Assembly: GCA_040357565.1 (NCBI GenBank)
Contig: JBDODJ010000002.1
Direction: 5' to 3' (one strand)
DNA: 64,000 bases
Source of the DNA: Cercozoa sp. M6MM
Taxonomy: Eukaryota > Endomyxa: Ascetosporea
Positions 46,552 through 57,140 of the stretch are shown here, in pieces. The position numbers were made by a program, and so were the translations under genes. Every line of letters begins with the position of its first letter. Positions within the stretch are counted from its first letter, which is position 1. The notes under the pieces were generated by a model. The model had not been told where the DNA came from, did not search any database, and saw nothing but the letters and a program-made list of their open reading frames with translations.

Positions 46552-48663
46552 ATGAAAGCGTTGCTGCGATCTGTGCTGTTATTGTCGCTTCTCGTGGTTG
46601 GTACTACTTCGCTTGATTTCTGATCCTCATCCTGTATGTGCTTGAAACAAGCACTGTTTGCGGTACAGCTCTGCGGCTTGTGTACCCTCGCGCGAAGACC
46701 GAAAATCCACAAACGGGTGAGTCACATCACACTCCCCCTGTTACCATTTCTCATGTTGTGGCATGTCTTCGCCATTGACTTGCCGTCTTTGTTGCTATAG
46801 CGGGTGGCGAAACGTTGCAGCAGCTACCGTTCGTGGATTTCGACGAGACAAAGTTGTCGGAGCAGATGCCGCGCGACGAGTCCTTGTCGCTCTATGCGAG
46901 TATCGACAGTTCAGACATGTAAAAAACGCTTTGGTAGTAGCTTGCAATTTTCGTATGCATCCGTGTGACAATGGCCGTGCAGTTCTTGGGATGGTATTAT
47001 GCCGCTCGTATCATACGTTGACCGGTACGTCGTCCGATCGGTGCTCAAGTCGACACGTACCACGCCTTGGGCTCTGCCTCAGCTCGGTCTTCTGGTACAG
47101 TACAATACAAGTGTTTCGGCACCATAAACCACTCAATAGCGACAAATTGTTCGTGTAGCCACCGGACAGGATACACGACATGCCATCAACATGGCAGATT
47201 GGCAGTCGTCTACCCCTTGCGACCATCCAGGGTATTGGTGATTCAAAAGGTGTATGGGTGCCGGGTTCGTTGTAAATCGTGAGGTGGTACAGAAGGGACA
47301 GGTCCCTTGGACCGACGGCTACTGCGTGCATTTCTGACACATGCACTGGTGATCCGTACCTTTGTGCAACTGACGACACCTAAACTGCGCGCGCTGTTTA
47401 AAGGAGAGTTCTTGCACGCCGAAACACCGTGTGTTATCCGATCGGGTGGTCAGACTGGTAGCGTGGCGCATGCCATGCACTGGGCCGCCTTCACGCCGCG
47501 TGCCAGTGATTACCGACTGAGTCGTGGTGCGCACTGGCACGACGCGCAGATCGTGTGCGTCTTTCAGCGCGATGAGTCACTCCGACGCGCTCTCACGGAT
47601 AGTCGTCCCAGTACCCGATCCTATCTAATCTACACCTACTTACCTTATTCTGTCCTATTCTATCGATACCTGGCCATGTCTGTCTTGTGCTCAACTAACT
47701 CCACCCGATCCTATACTAGCGACACCGCCCCCGACACTGCAGCTGCGTACCAGCGAAGACGGTGTGGCTAGTGTGCCACTGCAGCACGTGCACTTTCTTT
47801 TCGACTCATCGCCGCTCGTCACGCTGCCTTTTCCTCGTGGTAGACACTCCGTGCTGAGCACAAGTTGGATCCTTGTCCTTTCACTGTCTGACCAGACCCG
47901 GTCCGTCCCACGGTGGCTTCAGTGGTCGGCAAAATCTACGCCATGCCCTCCAACTTAGCCTACTGGGTGCGACATCAGGTAACCACTCATACTACTCGTG
48001 TCCGTTACACGAAATGCGCACACACAAACAGTTCGACGTGCTTGCTGTCGACTACATTGTGTTCTATGTCGTCACCACGCGTCTCTCGTTGGACAGCTTT
48101 GAGCGACTGATGCGCGAACAACTCGTTCAACTGACCTCTAGTCCGGTACAGTCTAGACGCTTGCTACACCGACACGTTTATATTTTTGTTGGGGGTGACA
48201 GGAAGTGGTGGACAAGTGGCTCAAACGCATTTTCCTCATGAGTTGGCACGTCAACTCGAACAAAAACACGCACTACACTTTGTGCTTTATCTCTATTGTA
48301 CTTGTAGTGCAGACAACTTTCTTTTGTCAGCATATTTTGATCTTTTGCCCAGTGGCGACGAGACTTCCGTTTGGGACATGATCCATCGATTCCGGGGTGT
48401 GTTCGACGTGGTAAATTTCTTCTTTCTAAATTTTACCGGCGGTGACCTTTTAAGGGGTGTGGCTCAGGTGCAGTGCATTGACCCGGATGAGTTCGTGTGG
48501 GCGCCGGGATCGTTTGACGCACATAGCGTGGCCACAGTGCATCAGGCGTTGCAAGGTTTGCTGCCACGAAAGCAGCACGCTGTCCAAATTGCGCGTTTTG
48601 CCGTTGTTTGTGTATTTTTATTTCATATATTTCATGTTGTTGCACTCCTAAAACACTCATGCT

Positions 48664-48702
<39 letters not shown>

Positions 48703-49288
48703 GTGTGTAGGACGACGCTTCTTACGCAGATTGCACACGGTTCTTTTCGCAAGAGCGGAATGTGAAACCGCTATTTCGACCAGAAAACAGGGAGCGCGTG
48801 CTGCGTGAATTTACGCGGTGTCGCCACGCGTTCGGCAAGTCATACTTCCGACCGACGTTAGAAATGCACCCATATGTGCACTTCTCGATGCAAGACCTCA
48901 ACATGCACAAGTTGCAGTTGCATTACTCCAAGGATGGCGCGGTATTACCCCCCCCCCCCCCCTGATTCGTATGATTGTATTAACTTATGTGCGAGCAGGA
49001 GTCGCACAGAAGGGCCTTTCAAGGTAGACCTGACTCGTCCTCGCCGTCGGATGCGGCTGTCATTCTGCACGTTCGCCAGAGCGTCCCGGTGTGCATTTCT
49101 ACGATAACGGACTTTATTATCCGCAGTGATTGGATTTGACCTGATCATTTCTTTTCGCTTGCGCGCAGGACAAAAGTGACCTCGACTTTGATCCCAGTTG
49201 CACGTCTACGCGCTGGAGAACCGTCATAAAGCAACTAAAACAAACGAAACATGCACTGGCGCCCGAGCGCAAGCAGCGAAGCAACTGA
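46552..49288 (+). CDS. Type II membrane protein, possible Golgi glycosyltransferase
   Basis: The start is Met at 46552. MKALLRSVLLLSLLVVALRL (exons 1 and 2, phase-1 splice) is a signal anchor, placing the rest in the lumen. Then VYPRAKTENPQTAGGETLQQ and DISWDGIMPLVSYVDR|TIQVF. A long exon (about 47375-47600) gives LFKGEFLHAETPCVIRSGG. Later exons are DGVASVPLQHVHFLFDSSPL (47758-47820), VASVVGKIYAMPSNLAYWVR (47913-47980), FDVLAVDYIVFYVVTTRLSL (48033-48095) and SGDETSVWDMIHRFRGVFDV (48352-48410). These lead to VQCIDPDEFVWAPGSFDAHS (48470-48530). C-terminal exons read FFSQERNVKPLFRPENRERV, and the end is LAPERKQRSN at TGA (49286-49288). The combination of signal anchor, an RFRG-V followed by an I-D-x-D-E-F acidic motif, and a later basic stretch resembles GT92/DUF23-type transferases. 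This is a by-eye resemblance only; alternatives are other Golgi enzymes. Confidence 0.5.
48663..48710. repeat. (GT)n microsatellite, intronic
   Basis: About 22 GT units just upstream of a 3' splice site (GTGTAG) in the type II membrane protein gene. Confidence 0.9.
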
Positions 49289-49493
49289 AGTAAAAAATTG
49301 AATGATGGAACTACCGGGGAGGGATTCTCCGCTACTGACTTGACGTACGGTAGTCGAGTAAGCTGAAGTGACGCCTCGCCTAGCCAGGGAAATTACGTTA
49401 GGATTCGCTTGGTACCCGGTTACTGCGCTGCTGAGAGCAGTCGAGTCAAGGTTGAACGGAATCGCAACGAAGAAACAGAACCCGAACGGAACA

Positions 49494-50835
49494 TCAGAAG
49501 TGCCGGTGGTGCTGTCGTCTCCGTAGCAGCGTGATCGGGAAGTTCTCCGTGATGACGTAGTCGTCGGCGAGCATGACGACAAGGTTCACCTCGAACTGCA
49601 CCGAGAAACGCTTGCCGGCCAGCGAGCGGCACGTAAAATCACGCGGGAATACCCTAAAGGTAAGGGATAAAAGATGCGAGGCGGATACACAGGCTAAGAA
49701 AGAGTATACATGTGAATCGGCACCCGCAGGCCAAGCGGAACGTTGCCATCCACGATTTGGAGGTTCTGCACTTCGGTAGCCTCCTTGAACTGCCGACCAG
49801 AGGCGACGCGAACCGTCTCAACGCGCACGAGCTGAAGTTCCACGGCGCGAATTTCGCGATCAACGTCGACGACAGTGACGTGTCCGGCGAAGGGTGCTCC
49901 CACGTCGCACAAACTGTCCTCACCGTCTTCCGAAGAAAGACACTTGAAAGCACCCGTAACGCGGAAACGCGGCACTTGACGCACGCCGCGCGTGTTCTTC
50001 ACCGTTTCAGGCGTCAGTTCAAACGGCACCTCGTGCCTGCGAGCCAAATTCTTATCCACAGCATTTCTGTGCACCCTCCTTTATCCCAAGAATCCCGAGG
50101 GAAGGACAGAACCGACCAAGTGTCTTCAGCGTCGGGCTGAGGCACTGCAATGAAGACCTTGCAGCGTGTGCCACAAGCGTTGCCGCCAAAGATACCACCG
50201 CTCTTGACGTCGACTTCGATGCAGTAGTCCACAAGCACGCACACACCTAGACACACAGACAAAGGAATTCATAGGAGCGGGACCTTACTCCGCGAGAAAG
50301 TTGGTACCCCGGTAGGACTCGACCAGCACGGCATCGCCATCAGCCGCAACGTCAAATGTGAACGGAAAACGCGCCTCTTTGGCCATCTTGGCGCCTTTGC
50401 TTGCCTCGCACACGCGATTCACTATCGTACTATGCACCCGCATACAGCACCCTTTGAATGCCCTACATCCGCGAAAGGAAACGTCCGGGCTACCTCACAT
50501 CAGCAGACGCGTGCGGCGAGTCGAACAAGCCGCTGCCGCCACCGCGCGTTCGAGGTGGCGCCTGCAGTGCCACCTGGCCGACAAATCGCACCGTCACGGC
50601 TTTGTGCGAACACACAGACACAGTACACCATACAAAGATAGGCCGTCTCTGCATACCTCCGTGCGTCTCACTTTTCGACTGGCAACGAAGAACAACGTGG
50701 CCGCTGATTTTCTCCTGCGCAGGCCCGAAAGATTTGTTTGCTTGCATTCCCGAGCCACCAACAAAAAAAAACAACTACGCCTGGCGAGAATCGTTTCGAT
50801 GGCCGGTCGAGCTCCACGTGCACTGAAAGAGACAT
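49494..50835 (-). CDS. VPS26C: VPS26C (DSCR3) retriever subunit
   Basis: Arrestin-fold subunit of the retriever complex, which recycles cargo from endosomes with the CCC and WASH complexes. The start is Met at 50835: MSLSVHVELDRPSKRFSPG|EKISGHVVLRCQSKSETHGA after two short introns, close to animal VPS26C. Then VTVRFVGQVALQAPP (50570-50600), GAKMAKEARFPFTFDVAADG and AVLVESYRGTNFLAE (50290-50395), followed by YCIEVDVKSGGIFGGNACGT. The second arrestin lobe gives FELTPETVKNTRGVRQVPRF, GHVTVVDVDREIRAVELQLV, RVETVR and EATEVQNLQIVDGNVPLGLR (49720-50020). Finally come FTCRSLAGKRFSVQFEVNLV and DDYVITENFPITLLRRRQ, with the stop at 49494. The ELQLVRVET and EATEVQN blocks and ITENFP are diagnostic of VPS26C over VPS26A/B. 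The Gly-rich insert (PRTRGGGSGLF) is unusual. Confidence 0.92.
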
Positions 50836-51013
50836 TGTGCACTGAACACACGCGTGCACACCACCGTAAGTCTAGTACTGTACTGTACAATATTATTTTT
50901 GCCTGTATCGACTTTCAAACCTGCGAACTTACTGTAGAGTTAACAACGAGCCGAATGGTGGACGTTAAGCTAAAAAAGCTAAAACGGCGAGTTTTTCTTG
51001 CAAAAAGCCTCAG

Positions 51014-52644
51014 CTAAGCTAGCCCTGCTTTTTGTATCGCCTCCTGCATAACAATGCGTTGCACATCCCTGAGCACGTGATGCATGTTTCGAGTATCGAT
51101 CGCAGTCACCACGTGACAGAAAAGGTGGCGTCTTCGACTCGGGTTCCACTGTGACTTGTACAGATGCCGAATGCTACAGTACAGCCAAGATCCACAGTCT
51201 CGGCACATATATATGAAATTATAGAGCCATATTACAATCGAAGCACGTCCTCAGGATTTCTTGGATTCCCGTATCCCTCAAAATCTGGGAAAAACCGCGT
51301 TATGGGAGGTCCCTTTTCCACGGTGGTCGCGAACAAATCGGCTTTATTCAGAAACTGTCGCATGGCAAAAGTATACTTAATAAAACGTGCGCATTCAGAC
51401 GAACTTTACCAAAATGAAGTTGGTTTTGCGCAAGAATTTGTTTCGAACCGTATGGTAAAAGAGAGAAAGAGAGTCTTCCAACCTAATAAATAAAGTAACA
51501 ATTGTTTTCCAAGTAATTAAGGAACGATGCTGTAAACTTATCTACACTAGTTCGTGCCCACTCAAAAACATGTACACCATACAGTAAGCTTACCTGTTGA
51601 CATTGTCTTCAAACATAAGCTGACAGTAGTCAGTTAACGCAGCCACGAAAAGGATTGCGTCCATCGATTCAAAGCAGTGGATCCACTTTTTCCGCTACAG
51701 AAACAATGTCTGTCATGGCACGACAGGGGGTTTTATGCAAGTGCTCGTTTGTTTGTACCTCCGTTCTTTGTCCTCCCACATCGACCAATTTGAATTTTAC
51801 AGCATCTATCACAAACTCAACTTCGTTGATTCCTGTTGTTCTGGCACCTGAAGAAGTTTAAGTTCAACCAAAGTGAGAACTTTATGAGATACAGTAAACG
51901 TACGCATGTGCAAAAGATCTTCAAAGGAAGGGCAGTAGTCTTCTTGTGAAATTCGATCGATATGTTCCACGAAGTACTACGTCGAACATAAATGGAAGCA
52001 TAGTTCCCAAATCACGCATACCTGATTGAATTTGGGGAGTTGGTTATGCAGTACCTCTAAAACTGCCAGTGGCTCTTCCAATAAATGGTATTGCGCCCAA
52101 GTGGCCTGAACCTTTGGATCCTTCCACCCCTTTTTTATGGTTTGGACGTCTTGTTTGAGCATCGGCGGCAATGAGTATCGTTCCAAACCTCGCAGAACAT
52201 CCAAATCCACTTCTTTCTTCTCGGCGAGTTCGATCATCTTTTTGAACCCATCGTATATGTTCTAAAGCACAAAAAGCAAGTGCCAGTGGCCGGGGGGGGG
52301 GTAGGGAGTTTAAGTACAGAATATATGATTCCTGTGTATCTCGCTCGATCCTCGACCGAGTAGCCGGCTCCGTACAGCTCTATGCATTGCCTGACTAGAG
52401 TTGACTTTCCTGGTGAGCGGACAAACGCACCATCCTTACCTGTTACAATTAATTAAATACCAAAAGAAGTTGTACCTGAGGCACCTGCACCCAACACCAA
52501 CAATTTCTTCACCAGTGTCTCTTTGGCACAATCCTTGTTGATTTTCTGCCCATCTCAATAAGAACCAGTTTTTTGTCGTGAAACTTTTTTTACAATTTGA
52601 ATTCGGTAGCTTCTTTTGGACTCCTTGGAGGCAAACAGACCCAT
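51014..52644 (-). CDS. Heterotrimeric G-protein alpha subunit
   Basis: Membrane-associated GTPase that couples receptors to effectors. The start is Met at 52644: MGLFASKESKRSYRIQI, with Gly2 and Ser6 fitting N-myristoylation. There is no Cys3, so no classical palmitoylation site. Phase-0 splicing gives KINKDCAKETLVKKLLVLGA. The P-loop spans an intron and reads GAGASGKST (52340-52490). The helical domain includes FKKMIELAEKKEVDLDVLRG and WKDPKVQATWAQYHLLEEPL (52030-52240). Switch I is DLLHMR|ARTTGINEVEF with the catalytic Arg kept. Switch II is LVDVGGQRTE with the catalytic Gln (51780-51860). Then WIHCFESMDAILFVAALTDY (51610-51670), FLNKADLFATTVEKGPP (G4 as NKAD), RHLFCHVVTAIDTRNMHHVL (G5), and a C-terminus VMQEAIQKAGLA ending at 51014. 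The P-loop Glu (GAGESGKS in nearly all G-alpha) is Ala here. The C-terminus lacks the Cys used by pertussis-toxin-sensitive forms. Confidence 0.93.
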
Positions 52645-53172
52645 TCTTGTGCCTTTAAACACAAACAATCACACCCCATACCAGTCCGCTAAAGTAAAGG
52701 AAACCTAGTCAGCCACGACAACAGTCAGTTTTTCGTAACCACGCGGAAAAACGGCAGCTTTAAACTTAGTGCTTGCCTGACCCGACTTGGCTTTTTCCGC
52801 TTGCAGTTTTTATTCGCGACGCGTCTTCAACTCTTCGCAGTTTCGTCACTCTCCGAGCTTCGCACATTCGTTTGACTTTCATTGCACAGTCAACCAAAAG
52901 GAGCGTTCATTGATGAGGTTTCAGGTACAGTAAATCAACGCATTCGCCAGGAGCTTGCATACGCTCTGGTTTTCCCTAGTTCTTTGATTCTAAGCGCTGT
53001 TTTGGATGGATGGTTTATCGATAACCTGGGAGAACTCCGGGTTACTTGAACACATTCCGGCTCTGTAGTTTTCATAAGCGATTTCGTCAGAGTCTATCGC
53101 GATACGTGCGGTCAAGTCAGTTCTAGCGGCAGCAGTCAATTAGTCTCAAAGCCGTTTCAGTTACCCGAAAAG
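52645..53172. promoter_or_regulatory. Divergent intergenic region, nothing further recognised
   Basis: 528 bp between the G-alpha start (-) and the next plus-strand gene. Moderately AT-rich, without repeat arrays or ORFs of note. Confidence 0.35.
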
Positions 53173-54991
53173 ATGCAGAACGGCAAGAGCGCGTTCCTTT
53201 CAGTGACTGGTGCCTCGCACGAGCACTCTTCTTCGCATGAAGATCCCTCGGCAATGTCGCATACGCGTAGTTTTCTTGTTTTCTGGCATCATGCAGATAT
53301 GTGGATACAATGATATCCCCGATTCAGACGGTTCTCACACTGAGAGTCGCCCTTCGCTGTACCGACAGAAAAGGTACCCATCCTTTACTCTGTAATCTAC
53401 GGTGACTTTCTAATAAACTTACATGTGCGGTGTTCCATCCACAGGCAAGAAAAACGCCGTCGCAGGCAGCAGCAGCAGGAACACAACCGCGTGTTGTTGA
53501 ATCATGCACTACTCGAACTGAACAAGACTCTGCGCGAACTGCGCGATATCAGCTTCGTGCCCGATGATGTCATCATTGAAGCTGCGGTGTGTTCTGCATT
53601 TGGAACATCTGTGATCGCGAATGTGCTCTTGTATTTCGGGTCTTCCAGCTTGCGGGTGGAGAAAATGTAACGGAGCAAACGCTAGGTTCGAGCAGTTCGC
53701 CTCGCTTACCGACGGGTAAATTTATCTTTACCACAACGTATCTCACTGTCCAGGTACCAGAATGTAAACCTGTCGCAGGCGCAGACGGTGCAGTTCGTAT
53801 CGCAACGCGTCTGCTTCGTCGACACCCTCCTCGCATGACAACCCTTCTTCGCGATCGTGCGGAACTCGTTTCCACGGTGAGCGCTCACAATATCGTTGCC
53901 AGTTGGGATCTAGCGGATACTGGAAATGTAGACCTGGGGTCTCGTGCACTGCACGCAACAGCTCCAGAACCAATTGAAAAGGGTAGCAGTCCGGGGCAAC
54001 CCAGAACTGGCTTGTACGTTGGGAAAAGTGCTCGGTGACCTCCACGGCAACAAGACCGCTGCCATGACAAGCGAGCACGCTAAGACAAACCTAGCCATGG
54101 TGTCGACAGCTACGCTACTGCTTAACTCAGAGAAGGTAATCAATGACGTGAGCAACACACTGATCCGAGTTGAACAGACGGCAAGCATCGGGTGCATGCC
54201 ATCGCCGCGAGGTGTCCTGCAGCGTATCGGACTCGAGCCACCCTCGATGGGTCTCCACTCGCCTCGCATCTCGGCACGTTGGGCCGCTTCCGCTGCTGCT
54301 CAGAGGTTCCACCGTGATGTGTATTTTTACATGTACCAGTGTACTCAAATGCCTTGTTTGTGCGCGACACCAGACAACGCCAGTTGCAAATGCAGCGCGT
54401 GCACAGCCCAGTGGCTTCGACTATGCCTTCCAACAATCGTGAGCTCCTTGATGAAACGAACAGCGGTGGTGTGATGAATGAAGCCGACGGAATTAAAAGC
54501 AAAGTTTCAACCTCAAGCTCGCAGAACTGCACTACCCTGCCTCAGCTGCCTCAGAATGCAATTTCCAGCTCCAACAACATCCCTGGCATGATTCCGATGC
54601 CGTTATCGATGCAGATGCCGAACGCGCCAACGATGGGCGCGCCGATATCGATGCCAGTGATGACAGCTCAGGGCACGCAACTGTCCCTGCCCTTCCACAT
54701 GCCCATGCCTCCGAGTATGACGACGGCGAGTATGTCATTGCCGACACCAGCCACCGAGGCACCGCCACTGTCGCTGATGGATTCCATACAAGACGCTCCG
54801 AGCACTTTCGTATGCTTGTCTAGATCTCCGCTGTCGTCCCCCAGGTCAACTGCTGTGAACAAAAAGTGTTTGAGCAGGAAGCTTCAAAGAACAATGACGA
54901 CTCGACGGTTCTGCAGGCGGGTCTCATGAGTCCGCCTCTTGGGGCGCCCATCGAACACGATCCCTACTTCATGGAAGACGGTGAGTGGTGA
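53173..54991 (+). CDS. Unrecognised protein with basic/Gln-rich and Met/Pro-rich parts
   Basis: Two in-frame starts compete: Met 53173 and Met 53237 (MKIPRQCRIRVVFLFSGIM). The second gives an uninterrupted frame to DSDGSHTESRPSLYRQKR and is hydrophobic at its beginning. The next exon (53444-53584) is basic then helical: QEKRRRRQQQQEHNRVLLNH followed by ALLELNKTLRELRDISFVPD. A later exon (about 53960-54300) is clearly coding: LQNQLKRVAVRGNPELACTL, then SEHAKTNLAMVSTATLLLNS and SNTLIRVEQTASIGCMPSPR. The long last exons (54370-54809) are Ser/Asn and then Met/Pro-rich (NNIPGMIPMPLSMQMPNAPT). A 35-nt intron at 54810-54844 leads to VNCCEQKVFEQEASKNNDDS and LMSPPLGAPIEHDPYFMEDG. The splice path between 53640 and 53960 is ambiguous. 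A transcriptional cofactor or an ESCRT-like helical protein are both conceivable; neither is claimed. Confidence 0.45.
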
Positions 54992-55339
54992 CCGTACGAG
55001 ATTTTACCGGAGCTGGAGTAAAATTACACTGGCACGTACATGTATTTACACGGTGACACGCGTATGGCCGGTGGCATCCAGTGTAATTTAATTAAATAAT
55101 TTAACTGTCCTGCGCGGAAAACGACATTGTAACAAGGTGACATTGGCCGTTTTTATCGTGCAAACAAAAAGAATTGTTGCTATGCTCTCCTACGGTATCA
55201 TCATCTCTAAGCGTGCGTACCCGCGTGTGAAGTGATTCTCCGACAGTGCTGAATGGAGGCTTGGCATTGGTACTCGCCCAGTTTGGTTGTTTTGTTGACA
55301 AATTTCTCTGTGGACCCGTAGACAGCGTCATCACGAAAT
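54992..55339. other. Intergenic region, nothing recognised
   Basis: 348 bp between two plus-strand genes. The sequence after 54980 (GGTGAGTGG) is a perfect 5' splice site, so the upstream gene could continue here, but no convincing exon follows. Confidence 0.35.
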
Positions 55340-56760
55340 ATGGAGACCCGGGTGCTGCTGGCACCGGCCACTCTAGCGGTTGCCTTCGTTGGCTCAATCT
55401 ACTGTGCATTGCCTCCTTGCTTCAAGTACACCGAGTGGCGTGCACTATTTGTTTCCACTTGCTGCAGTAACCAAACTGGGCCGCTCGGTCAACCGTGACC
55501 ACCCAGCCGTTATCAGGCGTCGCTTGCTTGGCTGCACATGTGTCGCACTGCTTTCACCTATCGTCTTGTTCCTCGTTGCTGGAGGTATGGCCACGCGGGG
55601 GGCGGTTGGTCAAAGGTGCAGAGAAAAGTATCTTGTGAACACCGAAGTAGAGTACGACCCGCTGCGAGCGTTCGGTCTCACCAAGGACACTTGGCAGCAA
55701 CAACCGTTGTGGCTTCCCACTTGTCTCGTATTCGCTCTGTTTCTGGGTAACTTTAAACACATCCGTTGGCGTGCTTACGACTGCGTTGGCGTTTTGTTGG
55801 TGTGCAGGACCTCTGACAGAGTTTCTACTGTCGCTGACTGTGCCAACAACGCCGATGACTCTGTCCGCTGCCTCTTTGTCTGGCAAGCTGAGGCATGAGG
55901 TGAAAACTTGCGAAGTCGTTGCACTAGGCACTTCGTTTGTTTTCGATCGTGCACTGTTTTTTTTTTTGACAGGTAGATTTCTGGGATCTTCTGCGCTGGA
56001 AATTTCGTCAACAGGTGCTCCTGAACTGTTCCTGATTGACCGCACACTTGCATTTCGTCCCGTTAATCAGGCACATGACCTGCGCCAAACACCGTGGATC
56101 ACTGCTCGAAATTACTTGCTGGGACCGCTTTTGGAAGAAGTAGTGTTTCGACCACCCGCCGCGCTCATCCTGGCACACACCGGATCGCTCGCGACTGCCT
56201 TGCTTGGTATTTTCGTGCCTTCGCTGCGCTTGAACTGATTCTCTTGATGTGCTGTAGTGCCACCCTTCTTGTTCGGTCTTGCGCACACGCATCATGCGTT
56301 GATGCTGCTGCGGCATGGTTACTCCGTGCTGCAAGTGATGGTTGCTGCCCTAATGCAGGTACTATCACTCTCCGTGTCTTTGACCTGTATGAATGAATCA
56401 CCGGCCGTCTGAAATCACTTTGAAACTCTTTTCCAGGTGGCCTACACAACAGCATTTGGCGTGTTCGCGTCCTACGTCTACCTGTGCACGGGTTCGCTAG
56501 CTGGCGCTGTTCTGGCCCATGGAGGTATCCTGCACTCAGAGTATGGATACTCTGATAGCACATTTTAATGTGCAGTCTGCAACTACTTTGGCGTGCCTGC
56601 CATGTCCTTCTTGCAAACTACGTCGCCGTTGCGACATCTGCGGCGCCACATCTGGACTGCCTTTGGCGCAGGCATCGCTTTGTTTGCGCTCGGAGTGGCA
56701 CTGCTACTTCGCCCCGCACGTTTCCAGCGCACCTCCCTCATTTCGCAGCCGCTTGTTTAG
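55340..56760 (+). CDS. RCE1: CAAX prenyl endopeptidase RCE1 (type II)
   Basis: ER integral-membrane protease (ABI/CPBP family) that removes the last three residues of prenylated Ras, Rho and G-gamma proteins. The start is Met at 55340 (METRVLLAPATLAVAFVGSI). Spliced exons give TKLGRSVNRDHPAVIRRRLL (the RDHP-x-VI-x-RR signature), then CVALLSPIVLFLVAGG. Next are GPLTEFLLSLTVPTTPM and HDLRQTPWITARNYLLGPLL. The catalytic Glu pair and Arg are in EEVVFRPPAALILAHTGS (56130-56190). The first His motif is FLFGLAHTHHALMLLRHGYS (56255-56320). AYTTAFGVFASYVYLCTGSL precedes the second motif, VLAHG|VCNYFGVPAMSFLQT (56510-56615) with His and Asn. The stop is TAG at 56758-56760. Several introns are under 70 nt. 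Length (about 310 residues) and all active-site motifs fit RCE1. It is functionally linked to the G-protein and Rho-GEF genes nearby only in theme. Confidence 0.95.
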
Positions 56761-57140
56761 TTCCTGATTTGAGTAAACCAAACGATCAGCACAGCTTTAC
56801 AATGCATGGGCATAACACAGAACAACTTCTTCTGTCATCATCATTTCTTCGTAAGCTCTGGCTCACGTTGAGCCGCAATCTTGGAAAAAATAACAATGAC
56901 CAGCAGCCAGCCAGAAGTGCTCGAATTTTACAAGCTGTGACATTGTTAGACAGAGCGTCGGATTCTACAGGGTACTTTCACATATCGACACTGCCTTTGA
57001 AATCTCAGTGATCGCGGTGAGAATTTTTTTCCAAATTGCAAGCCGCGTTCCTCGGCGTTTCTTACAGTTGTTGCGGTTTTCCCACCGTTTTGCTTGTGTT
57101 TGCGAATTGATATGCTTGGTCTGTGTAGGCAGAGGAGCCA
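56761..57140. other. Intergenic region between two co-directional genes
   Basis: 380 bp. A 69-codon frame from an ATG near 56802 is open but has no downstream splice that extends it. It is taken as the non-coding leader of the next gene or a small uORF. Confidence 0.4.

Noticed and set aside
55246-55470. 74-codon frame overlapping the RCE1 start
   Set aside because: Different frame from the clear RCE1 exon beginning at 55340 and no resemblance to any protein.
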